From Petralouisia muris (GTDB lineage: Bacteria; Bacillota; Clostridia; Lachnospirales; Lachnospiraceae): a stretch of DNA of 64,000 nucleotides. Position 1 is the first letter of the stretch; each line of letters starts with the position of its first letter. The notes under the pieces were generated by a model. It worked only from the letters and a program-made list of their open reading frames with translations, made no database searches and had not been told where the DNA came from. Below are positions 26,749 through 35,328 of this stretch, piece after piece. The stretch lies in contig NZ_SRYA01000004.1 in NCBI RefSeq assembly GCF_004793545.1, forward strand, positions 1 to 64,000, in the 5' to 3' direction. The position numbers and the translations under genes are program-made.

Positions 26749-26768
26749 GATTTCCTCCATTCCCAGTA

Positions 26769-28961
26769 TCAGTCTGCAACTACGTTATTATTATCATCTT
26801 CTACAACTCCACCGTCATCTTCCAGGACTTCTCCGCCCGGTTGCGGCGCTTGCGGCTCCTGAGGCTGCTGCGGTTGTGGTTCTTGGGGCTCCTGCTGAGG
26901 TTCCTGGGGTTCTGTGGGAGATGAAGGCGTCTTATTGGAATTGCCGGAATCTGATTTCTTCGGTTCTTCTCCAAGGCTGATACTGATAGTAATTGCCGTA
27001 CCTTTCCCCACTTTGGCATCTGAAGTCTGACTCTGGCTAATCACAAGCCCTTTGGACACTTTAGAACTGTACTCCTCCTGGATCTGGACGGAAAGACCTG
27101 CTTCTTCTAATTTTTTTACCGCCTCTTCCTTGGACATATATACAACTTCCGGTACCTGCACCTTCTGAGGCCCTTTACTGAGCACAAGAGTCAGCGGCTC
27201 ATTGGTCCGCACCTCACTTCCCGGCTCTAAGCCCTGGCTGATTATTTTTCCCTTTTCCACTTCTGTACTGAATTCTTTCTTTACCTTTCCGAGAGAATAA
27301 GTAAATCCGGTGGATTCCTTCAATTGTGAAAGACAAGCCAACGCCTCATTTTTCGTCATTCCCCTGACATCCGGCACTGTAAGAACCGCAGTTTCCGTAG
27401 AAAGGCTGCCGAGGGAAACTGTAAGCGTAATTTCCGTCTGCACCTTAATTCTTTCTTCGGGATCAACGTTCTGAGAAATGATTCTGCCTTTTTCCACAAA
27501 ATCGCTGTATTCTTCTGTTACTCCATCTGTTTTCAGCACTAAGTTCTGAGCTGCGATCAATTCTCGGGCTTCTTCATATTCCATTCCGGACAGATCCGGC
27601 ATCATCACCTCCTGGCCTCCACCGCTCATAATGACATACACGGTTTCTTCCTCCGTTATTATTTCTCCGTCTTTCGGCGTCTGGTTCAATATTTTATTTT
27701 TTTCAATGCTTTCACTGTAATTCATTCCATTAATAAGCACTGTCAAGTTTTTCTCCTGTAAAACCTTCTCCGCTTCCTCATAACTCATCCCAGAGACATT
27801 GGGCACATAACATTCCCCTTCCTTTAACGCCTCCGCCCCTCCTACACTGTCAATCTGCTTTTTCGTAAAGCTGATCTTCCCTGTTGCAAGTAAAATAATA
27901 CAAAAACATACCAACATGCCTGCCGCTACAGTTCCCCACCGCATCCAGGCAGGAATCTTAAAATCTTCCTGTACCGTCTTTTCCTCCTGAATGCGCTCCA
28001 CTTTCTCATCACTGTCCAATTCCTTGTAAAAGGTTTCCGCATCCCTGGTTCTGAATTCTTTCCTGACATTTAAGCTGTTCATAAGGGCGGCCTCTGTATT
28101 AGGCTCAATCGTTATGCCTAAAGCAGAGGGCGGTTTCAGGTGATCCTCTACCATCCGCTCAATGGATTCTTCCGGCAGGATTCCTGTAATCATCCGGTAA
28201 AAAGTTGCGCCCATGGCATATACATCCGTCCATGGCCCCTGTTCTCCTCTGCTTCGGTACTGCTCTTCCGGCGCATATCCCGGCTTCAATACCACCGATA
28301 GGCTTCTGGACTGAGCTGCCGTTGCATACCTTGCCGCGCCGAAATCTAAAATTTTTACTTCCCCCTTGTTATTGATAAAAATATTGTCCGGCGCAATATC
28401 CCTGTGAATTATTCCTTCTTTATGCACTTCTGAAAGCCCCCGTAGCACAGCCATGGCTATCCTGCGAGCCTCATCAACAGGAATGTTCTTCTGCGTCTTT
28501 AATATTTCTTTCACGGTAACTCCCTCTAAAAACTCCATAATGATATACCCTGTGCCGTTTTCCATAAAGCAATCATAAATATCCACAATTTCCGGAATCC
28601 GATTAAATTTGGCCAACCGCTTTGCCTCGGAAATAAAGCTGTTAAGCCCCGCTTCAAACTGTACGGTAGCCTCTCCGGAAAACACTGTAAGCAGCTCTGC
28701 TCCATAACTTCTGGTAGCAAAATCACTGGGCAGATATTCCTTCACTGCCACTTTCCGTTTCAATGTGGCGTCCCATCCAATATAAGTCACTCCAAAGCCG
28801 CCATATCCCAGAACTTTTCCTATCAGATATTTTCCTCCCAGCATTTTTCCCGGCAACAGATAATAAGCCTCTTTTACATCTGTTCCCTTCTGATAGCCGC
28901 AATGCCTGCAAATCTCCTCTTCCTCCGGAATGTCCGCCATACAGCCCAAACATCTAACCAT
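26769..28961 (-). CDS. PASTA-domain Ser/Thr protein kinase with N-terminal zinc ribbon
   Basis: The 730-residue kinase has a zinc ribbon (CLGCMADIPEEEEICRHCG), a kinase domain at about residues 40-290 (LGYGGFGVTYIGWD, VAVKEYL, HRDIAPDNIFINN, LDFGAARYA, APEEQYRSRG), a membrane helix near 340-365, four PASTA repeats (each with VPDVSGM/EEA-type motifs, about 385-665) and a Pro/Gln/Glu-rich tail. PASTA domains bind muropeptides or lipid II in PrkC/PknB/StkP kinases. The zinc ribbon and Pro-rich tail are additions not found in PrkC. Likely a cell-wall sensor. Confidence 0.93.
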   Translation of the reverse strand: MVRCLGCMADIPEEEEICRHCGYQKGTDVKEAYYLLPGKMLGGKYLIGKVLGYGGFGVTYIGWDATLKRKVAVKEYLPSDFATRSYGAELLTVFSGEATVQFEAGLNSFISEAKRLAKFNRIPEIVDIYDCFMENGTGYIIMEFLEGVTVKEILKTQKNIPVDEARRIAMAVLRGLSEVHKEGIIHRDIAPDNIFINNKGEVKILDFGAARYATAAQSRSLSVVLKPGYAPEEQYRSRGEQGPWTDVYAMGATFYRMITGILPEESIERMVEDHLKPPSALGITIEPNTEAALMNSLNVRKEFRTRDAETFYKELDSDEKVERIQEEKTVQEDFKIPAWMRWGTVAAGMLVCFCIILLATGKISFTKKQIDSVGGAEALKEGECYVPNVSGMSYEEAEKVLQEKNLTVLINGMNYSESIEKNKILNQTPKDGEIITEEETVYVIMSGGGQEVMMPDLSGMEYEEARELIAAQNLVLKTDGVTEEYSDFVEKGRIISQNVDPEERIKVQTEITLTVSLGSLSTETAVLTVPDVRGMTKNEALACLSQLKESTGFTYSLGKVKKEFSTEVEKGKIISQGLEPGSEVRTNEPLTLVLSKGPQKVQVPEVVYMSKEEAVKKLEEAGLSVQIQEEYSSKVSKGLVISQSQTSDAKVGKGTAITISISLGEEPKKSDSGNSNKTPSSPTEPQEPQQEPQEPQPQQPQEPQAPQPGGEVLEDDGGVVEDDNNNVVAD

Positions 28962-29032
28962 TTACTGTTTCCTCCGCTTTTCTTCCCTTTGAAATCTCTT
29001 TCTTAGCGCCCAGCTCTTCACCGCTCACTGTA

Positions 29033-31024
29033 TCACTTACTGTTTCTTGCAGCCTCTTCCTGCAAAATTTGGCATATCCCGCCATCCCCATAAAGTTCTG
29101 CACTTTCCAAATCATATTCCTTTAAAAAATCCAGATAAGTTGTCATTTTATTTTCTTCATAATTGGCAAATACCCTTCGGTTCAGCGGAATTCCCTCTTC
29201 ATTTCCCATATAAGCCGCGCTCTGCATGCCATCGCTGAACAACAGAGATAACAGGAACATTCCGGCTTCCTGCCTGGAACTGTCTCCATATTTGCTGACG
29301 CCATAGGGATGCTCCAGCGTCCCAACTAATTTTCCATCCTTTAAGATAGGAAGCACAGAAAAATCAGTGGGCGGTATTACATCTACGGTCACTTCTTTTA
29401 CCCTGTCCATATCAGACAGATCCCCTGCAATTCGAGAAACAGGGGAATTCTTATCCTGAAATGCCAAAAATGCTTCCTCCGTCTCTGCATATTCCAAAAT
29501 ATCCTTCTGATCTGATAAAGAGTCCGCATCCAAAAACTCCGGCAAATCCGCTTCTTTTTCCTCACTGATATATGCAACTGCAATCTGCATGGCAGTGGGA
29601 AGTTCATAGGCTTTTTTTCCAAGCTCCCCAAGACACAAATAAGAGGATAATTCCATTGTATTCAGCAGCCTGGACAAATCCGTGCAGTACTCTGCCGCCT
29701 CAATGCCTTCTGTACAGAATACATCCGGCAGTTTCCCTTTCTCGGCAGCTTGCTGCAGCCTTGCGCCATACTCTTCCCTATTAACTACCCGCACCGTTAC
29801 ATGCAACTTGGGGCATTCTTTTTCCACACTCTCCAAAAACACCTCTGAAAGTTCTTTTCCTGTATCTGCATCTTCGGAAGAAATCCAAACCTCCATATCC
29901 TCTTCCCGTATTTTTGACACATCAATTTTTCCCCTGCCTGAAAAATACGTCTGGCTTAACAGAAAAATACTCCCTAAAACGGTAAATACAGACACTAATC
30001 CTACTGCAAATGCTTTCTTCTTCTTTTGATATTTCCGCAATTCTTCTTCCGGAAGCCCCACTTTTTTACGGCCTGTTATTGCCTCTTTCATCTGCTCCGC
30101 AGTCTGAAACCTCAATTCCGGCTTTAGCGCCAGGGCCTTCAATATAATTCGCTCTAACCGTTCTTCAATTTCAATTTCAAACTCTCCCGGCTTTTTTAAT
30201 TCATCTCCAACCGATCGATCGGGAGCCTCCATAGGCTTCTCGCCGGTGACCATCTCATAAAATACCGCCCCAACTGCATAAATATCCATAAACGCACCCT
30301 GTGCATTTCTGGAGCGATACTGCTCCGGAGGCGTATATCCTGCTTTTACCACCACATCTTCTGTACGTTCTGTTTCTGTCCCCTGAAATTTAGCCGCTCC
30401 AAAATCAAAAAGCTTTATGGAATCTTCACCCAACAGAAAAATATTATCCGGACTGACATCTTTGTGGATAATGCCATGGTAATGCACTTTGGATAAAGCC
30501 TCCAAAAGCGCCAGAATATATTTCTCTGCTTCTTTTGCAGGAAACTTTCCCTTTTCTTTCAAACTTTCTTTGAGCAGAGGCGCATCCACATATTCCATAA
30601 TGATATAGGCAGTCTGGTTCTCCTCAAAATAGTCAAATACATTAATAATATCTTTTTCCTTAGAAAAAATTGCCATATTCCTGGCCTCTTCCAGAAAACG
30701 CTCTAACTGACGTTTAAATTCTTTCTCTTTTTCCCCTGAAAATATGCCTACTTTTACTTCTCCTTCCCCGCGATTCACAAGCCCTGCCGGGTAGAATTCC
30801 TTGATTGCCACAACGATACTCAAAACAGTATCAAAAGCTTTGTAGGTAATTCCAAAACCTCCAAACCCAATACTTACGCCTATGATATACCTGCCCCGCA
30901 GGACAGTTCCAGGCGCAAGCTGGTAAGCCTGCGCCGCACCTGTATCTTCTTCATATCCGCAGTGGGGGCATACCCCGTAACTGCCTTTCATCTTAAAACA
31001 TCGAAAACATAACTGATTTTCCAT
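29033..31024 (-). CDS. Ser/Thr kinase with extracellular solute-binding-protein-like domain
   Basis: The 663-residue protein has a zinc ribbon (CFRCFKMKGSYGVCPHCG), a kinase domain at about 40-310 (IGFGGFGITYKAFD, VAIKEFYP, HKDVSPDNIFLLG, FDFGAAKF, YTPPEQYRSRN), a membrane helix (AVGLVSVFTVLGSIFLLS) and a C-terminal region of about 290 residues. That region resembles family 1 extracellular solute-binding proteins: KGKLPDVFCTEG, LPTAMQIAVAYISE, LEHPYGVSKYG and GIPLNRRVFANYEENKMT near its end. The HRD Arg is replaced by Lys (HKD). A solute-sensing receptor kinase is inferred. Confidence 0.85.
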   Translation of the reverse strand: MENQLCFRCFKMKGSYGVCPHCGYEEDTGAAQAYQLAPGTVLRGRYIIGVSIGFGGFGITYKAFDTVLSIVVAIKEFYPAGLVNRGEGEVKVGIFSGEKEKEFKRQLERFLEEARNMAIFSKEKDIINVFDYFEENQTAYIIMEYVDAPLLKESLKEKGKFPAKEAEKYILALLEALSKVHYHGIIHKDVSPDNIFLLGEDSIKLFDFGAAKFQGTETERTEDVVVKAGYTPPEQYRSRNAQGAFMDIYAVGAVFYEMVTGEKPMEAPDRSVGDELKKPGEFEIEIEERLERIILKALALKPELRFQTAEQMKEAITGRKKVGLPEEELRKYQKKKKAFAVGLVSVFTVLGSIFLLSQTYFSGRGKIDVSKIREEDMEVWISSEDADTGKELSEVFLESVEKECPKLHVTVRVVNREEYGARLQQAAEKGKLPDVFCTEGIEAAEYCTDLSRLLNTMELSSYLCLGELGKKAYELPTAMQIAVAYISEEKEADLPEFLDADSLSDQKDILEYAETEEAFLAFQDKNSPVSRIAGDLSDMDRVKEVTVDVIPPTDFSVLPILKDGKLVGTLEHPYGVSKYGDSSRQEAGMFLLSLLFSDGMQSAAYMGNEEGIPLNRRVFANYEENKMTTYLDFLKEYDLESAELYGDGGICQILQEEAARNSK

Positions 31025-31040
31025 TTTTCCTCTTTCCAGC

Positions 31041-34000
31041 TTATAACTGTATTCCCAAACCTTTAGAATACCCGCTGTACACTTTCACTTTATCCTTGGA
31101 GTAATAGGCGCGTATCTGATAGAAATAAGTATGCCCCCTGGTATAGCTTCTGTAAGAATATGTAACTTTTCTCTTTTTTGCAGAAACTGTTTTCCATTTT
31201 TTATAGGTTCCCTTCCGATCCACTTTACGCCAAATTTCTATATGGCTTGCATTCTTTATTTTATTCCAGGAAATAGTAAATTTCTGGAAAGCCGCTACAT
31301 TAGAAAATTTCATTTTAGGAGTGGACAATTTACCAAGAATTTTCTTGGACGCTGTATTGGAACTTGCTCCTACCGTCTTTCCTTTGTATGCCGCAACTTT
31401 GTAATAATAAGTCTTTTTGCTCTTTAACTTCGAATTCTTGAAAGAAGTTTTTTTCGTGGTTCCTACTTTTGTAAATTTGCCTTTTGAGGATGTGGAACGG
31501 TATACATAATATCCTGCCGCTCCGCTTACCTTGTTCCAGGACAGCTTTACGGCATTTGCAGAAGACAATTTCACAGTCAGTTTCGGAGCTGCCAGTTTCA
31601 CTGTGGGATTCGTTGACGTACCGGGAGAGGAATTTCCTGGCGGCGGCGTATCTGTACCGGTATTGGTATTTGCAGTCACTTCCACAACACAGGAAGCTGT
31701 TTTTCCTCCTGCTTCTGCAGTAATGGTAGCTTTCCCTGCTGCAACCGCCGTTATAGTGGCTTTGGTTCCTCCATTGGATTCGACCTTTGCTGCTTTTACG
31801 TTATCGCTGGTCCATTTTACAGACACATTAGCGGAGGCCGGGGTTAATGCAGCGGTTACTTCGCCTTTTGCACCTGCTTTCAAGGACAGTTTATCTGGTT
31901 TTAAAGTAATGGCTGTTATCGTAGTTTGTTCCGAGTCTCCGGTCTGTTCTCCATCCCTTTTCACTGTTACGGTACATGACTCACTTGTGTTTCCTGCAGA
32001 TATATAAATTGTAGCTGTGCCTTCCTTAACTGCTGTTACCGTGGCTTCTACAGAACTATATTTCACAGGATAATCATTCCCGGCTACAAGAGAACTATAT
32101 TCTACTTTGGCCACATCTGAATTGCCACTCCACCAACTCACCGATGAGTTAGCAGGAGTTATAGCAGCAGTCAATTTCCGTCTGGCTCCTACGTTTAAGT
32201 CCAGATTTGTATCACTCAAAGTGATCGTTGTAGGCTCTGTAACCGTAAGGTTTGTTCTTCCGCTTGTCACCTGGTACTTTCCGCTTGTCACTACGCAATA
32301 ATAACTGCCGGAATCTGCAACAGTTGCATTTTCTATGGTATAACTGGAAGAGGTTGCCCCATCTATCCTGGTTCCTTCTTCGTCCGCACTTGGGGCATGA
32401 TACCATTGGCAGGTATAGCCGAATGGATGGGCGCCGGTAACTATTGCGGAAAAAGTCTCACTGCCTCCTTCCGATATGGACCAGCTCATCCCTTCCCCAT
32501 GTTCAAGAGACACCCTAAGCAGCTGCCCCTCATTCTCTATCAAAGACCAGGCTGTTGATGTCTTACTAACATGCAAGACCGGTACAACAGCTAAAGCGCC
32601 GCTTGATTTATTACTCCCAAATCTGTCAACTCTTCCGGTTTTATCAACAATTGCTGCATATGAGCTGCTCCCACCAGGAGAACGCAGCCAGCACCTGCTG
32701 TTTCCGGCATCTGCTCCCATATGGCATGCATAACTGCTGGATTGGATCTCTCGGCTGGATGTTGCAGAACTGTCCCCTCTGAATCCATTTACAGAAGTTT
32801 CTGCTTCCTGAATGGACAGCAAATATACGTTATCTTCCGTGCTGTTCCCTCCTCCTGTAGAATAACTTGGATTTGCTTCGTTCTGCACCGTCTTATTTAT
32901 AATGGCACTCTTTTCCGTATCACTAAAAGCTGCGTTATAGAATGTATCATTCAGCCAACTGCGCAGCAAAGAATTCTCCCAATCATACGAAGTATTAGAC
33001 GAGTTATCATAGTATTTGGCATCCAAAGCCTCGTTGGACATCAAAAACAATTCAGAATCATCTGCCCTCAATATTTTCCAGATAATCGGCTCCCATTTGA
33101 AATAAGAGTAATTATTATCGCTTTTTTCCACCCTGCGATATCTATTTTCACCTATTTGGACATCACCACTTTCCGTATAACTGGCATTTTCTAGCTGTAC
33201 ATACAATGCCCTGTCACTTTCAGCATCTATCTCTGTCTGCGGATAACTGCCTAAAGAAACATAATTCCATGTTGTGTCATCTGTACTGGAATTGTATACC
33301 GGGTTAAGTGTATTTGCGCTTTCCTCTTTCAGTTGGATTACTGGAAGCACTGCGCCATATGTTTTTCCGAAATCCCAGGTTTCAATTTTACCCTCCTTTG
33401 TCACCCTCTCTCCAGCAGAATACGAGTTGTAGTCATATTCTGGACGCAGCCACCACCAGCAATTTCCTTCATAACCGCTTTGTGCATCAACAAAAGCTCC
33501 TCTTGCATTGGCATAAGCGCTTGCCTTCATCCGCCTGCTCTGAGAATCTTTTGTAGAAACATCTGAAAATCCATATTCCGTAGATACCGCCTTATCCTTA
33601 GTAAGCAAATATACCTTGTCGCCTGTACTTCCTTGTAGTTTGCCCCGTTCGTTTGCATTAAATGCTGTAGTGTAAAATGTATTATTCAGCCAGTTATGGA
33701 GCGTTGAATATCTCCATGAAACCGCACTGCTTTCTTCTTCATACTTCTTACAATCAAGTCCCTGGTCTGCTATCACAGTAAGTATTCCGCTTTCATCTTG
33801 GTTTAGAACACGCCATTTTATCTTTTCCCATTTGAAATAGCGGTAATCCCCTTCTCCAAAATAATCACTGTTATCCGTATCGGTTCTGCTAAGTCTGCGA
33901 TACTTGACTCCATCTACCCATGCATCTCCTGCTTTGTCATAGATTGCCTGGATAATTTCATCCGTCAGCGCTTCTCCTGTTACTTCCGACTGGGGATAAC

Positions 34001-34190
34001 TTCCAAAAGAAACATAATTCCACGTTGTCGTATCACTTTCTGTATCATATACTGGATTTCGTGCACTTGTAGCATCTGTTCCTCGCGCATCCGTTTCAGC
34101 AAATGCCATTGCCTCCTGTGCCGTAACAAACATCACTGTTGCAAGCAGCATAGAAAGCAATTTTTTCCCTATTCCTGCTCTTCTCTCCAC
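31041..34190 (-). CDS. Large secreted DUF6273 / Ig-like / Big2 / Fn3 protein
   Basis: The 1049-residue protein has a signal peptide (LLSMLLATVMFVTAQEAMAFA) and two DUF6273 domains (about 45-290 and 300-545; NYVSFGSYPQSEV and NYVSLGSYPQTEI, WLNNTFY and WLNDTFY, WWWLRPEY and CWLRSPGG). These are followed by an Ig-like domain (CQWYHAPS, ADSGSYYCVV), two Big2 domains (about 660-840) and two Fn3 domains. The start is GTG at 34190 with AAAGGAG upstream. It is the largest exported product of the operon and resembles the pseudogene at 82-2523. An adhesin or surface-display role is likely; the function of DUF6273 is unknown. Confidence 0.8.
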   Translation of the reverse strand: MERRAGIGKKLLSMLLATVMFVTAQEAMAFAETDARGTDATSARNPVYDTESDTTTWNYVSFGSYPQSEVTGEALTDEIIQAIYDKAGDAWVDGVKYRRLSRTDTDNSDYFGEGDYRYFKWEKIKWRVLNQDESGILTVIADQGLDCKKYEEESSAVSWRYSTLHNWLNNTFYTTAFNANERGKLQGSTGDKVYLLTKDKAVSTEYGFSDVSTKDSQSRRMKASAYANARGAFVDAQSGYEGNCWWWLRPEYDYNSYSAGERVTKEGKIETWDFGKTYGAVLPVIQLKEESANTLNPVYNSSTDDTTWNYVSLGSYPQTEIDAESDRALYVQLENASYTESGDVQIGENRYRRVEKSDNNYSYFKWEPIIWKILRADDSELFLMSNEALDAKYYDNSSNTSYDWENSLLRSWLNDTFYNAAFSDTEKSAIINKTVQNEANPSYSTGGGNSTEDNVYLLSIQEAETSVNGFRGDSSATSSREIQSSSYACHMGADAGNSRCWLRSPGGSSSYAAIVDKTGRVDRFGSNKSSGALAVVPVLHVSKTSTAWSLIENEGQLLRVSLEHGEGMSWSISEGGSETFSAIVTGAHPFGYTCQWYHAPSADEEGTRIDGATSSSYTIENATVADSGSYYCVVTSGKYQVTSGRTNLTVTEPTTITLSDTNLDLNVGARRKLTAAITPANSSVSWWSGNSDVAKVEYSSLVAGNDYPVKYSSVEATVTAVKEGTATIYISAGNTSESCTVTVKRDGEQTGDSEQTTITAITLKPDKLSLKAGAKGEVTAALTPASANVSVKWTSDNVKAAKVESNGGTKATITAVAAGKATITAEAGGKTASCVVEVTANTNTGTDTPPPGNSSPGTSTNPTVKLAAPKLTVKLSSANAVKLSWNKVSGAAGYYVYRSTSSKGKFTKVGTTKKTSFKNSKLKSKKTYYYKVAAYKGKTVGASSNTASKKILGKLSTPKMKFSNVAAFQKFTISWNKIKNASHIEIWRKVDRKGTYKKWKTVSAKKRKVTYSYRSYTRGHTYFYQIRAYYSKDKVKVYSGYSKGLGIQL

Positions 34191-34277
34191 CCTGATTCTC
34201 CTTTCTATAAATTGAATATCTTTCCTCCATCAATTCCCGCTTTACATAATCGAAAAAATTGCAATACAGTTTAATTT

Positions 34278-35102
34278 CTATCCAGTATAAACCACCTCTT
34301 TAAAAAGCTTTTCTGACGGAAATTTTTTCAGACATTTTATCCATCCACTTTTTCCTGTAGATAGATTTTTGACTTTCAAAGAAAAATTTCCCGATTTCAC
34401 ATAGGCTCCTATTACCATGATTCTTTGACCACTTTTTAGTGTATAGAGCACTTTTTTCTTGTTTGGACTGTCATATATTTTTATATTTTTTGAAGCAGTC
34501 ATCGTTGTGAAAGGCGCCTTTACAGCAGAAGTCTGGCTGCTTGTTCTTTTTAAGGAACCATTTTTATACTCAAAACGGTAATTGCAGGACATTCCTCCCA
34601 CTGTATAACTCATTAACCAGAAATCAATTTCCAAAGCATTTCCTTTTGCCCTTATTCCAGAACTATGTACAGAATAACCATATCTATGTTTTTTACCAAA
34701 AAAATTCTTACAGTCAATTACCTGCTTTAACTTACCTGATTCGTATTGGAAAACTCCGCATACGGGACCTTCCTCGTCTTCTTCTACCAGCCAAAAATAC
34801 AGAAAAGGCTTTCCATTCTCCAATATATACAGTTTTGCCGTAACATCGTTCACATTTTTATACGCAGCCTGCCTTTTTCCATTGATAATAATAGCAACTG
34901 TCCGATATGTGTCATCTGACATTTTAATTTTTATACTGTCTTTTTTCCCATTTCCTGTCAGGTCATAGTTTTTGTAAACTTTATTTGGCTGCAGATCTAT
35001 CTCCTTAGAATTTGCAGCATCCGCCGTTCCTCCCAAGAATAACCATATGCTGAATAACATCATAAAAGCCAAAAAATATTCACTCATTCTTTTCATTTTC
35101 AT
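34278..35102 (-). CDS. Secreted protein with SH3-like C-terminus, first gene of operon
   Basis: The 274-residue protein has a signal peptide (FLAFMMLFSIWLFLGGTADAA), a beta-rich middle (YKNYDLTGNGKKDSIKIKM, a calcium-loop or VCBS-like start) and a C-terminal bacterial SH3-like segment (ASKNIKIYDSPNKKKVLYTL, GKSGWIKCLKKFP). It is the promoter-proximal gene of the block. No strong promoter lies in the 160 bases before it; the predicted source is the invertible promoter 180 bases upstream. The ATG at 35102 follows GGAAGGATGGTTT. Confidence 0.75.
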   Translation of the reverse strand: MKMKRMSEYFLAFMMLFSIWLFLGGTADAANSKEIDLQPNKVYKNYDLTGNGKKDSIKIKMSDDTYRTVAIIINGKRQAAYKNVNDVTAKLYILENGKPFLYFWLVEEDEEGPVCGVFQYESGKLKQVIDCKNFFGKKHRYGYSVHSSGIRAKGNALEIDFWLMSYTVGGMSCNYRFEYKNGSLKRTSSQTSAVKAPFTTMTASKNIKIYDSPNKKKVLYTLKSGQRIMVIGAYVKSGNFSLKVKNLSTGKSGWIKCLKKFPSEKLFKEVVYTG

Positions 35103-35121
35103 AAACCATCCTTCCCTTCAT
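35080..35121 (-). CDS. Possible 13-codon leader ORF
   Basis: An ATG at 35121 stands behind a better RBS (AAAGGAGTTGAAGCT) than that of the gene it overlaps. It encodes MKGRMVYENEKNE and stops at 35080, inside the start region of the secreted protein, with its stop overlapping an in-frame ATG of that gene. It could couple translation to the operon's first gene, or be fortuitous. Confidence 0.3.
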   Translation of the reverse strand: MKGRMVYENEKNE

Positions 35122-35262
35122 AGCTTCAACTCCTTTCTTCTTTTACTAAAGTTAGTGATACTTTTTTCATGGAGTTTCTTTCTCAACCATTTTCCAGCTG
35201 ATATCCTGTATGATTTTTCTGGCTGTTTCACATACTATCAATACCCCAAATCATCTATCGCT

Positions 35263-35283
35263 GAACTGCAGGTTCTACGCAAT
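35263..35283. repeat. Left inverted repeat of putative invertible segment (IRL)
   Basis: The 21 bases are the exact reverse complement of 36745-36765; the core reads GAACTGCAGGTTCTACGC. One mismatch further out the match resumes for three bases. The right copy shows a dyad (GCGTAGAAC, five-base spacer, GTTCTGCGC) as expected for a tyrosine recombinase crossover site; the outer arm of this left copy is less symmetrical. Confidence 0.9.
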
Positions 35284-35328
35284 CTTCCCAAAATCCCCTG
35301 AATTCATCCTCTTTCCAAATTCCCACCC

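Noticed and set aside
6353-35102. Reading the kinase/PP2C/FHA cluster as a type VI or type VII secretion locus
   Set aside because: No Tss sheath, baseplate or ClpV genes and no EssC/EsxA-type genes are present in the window.
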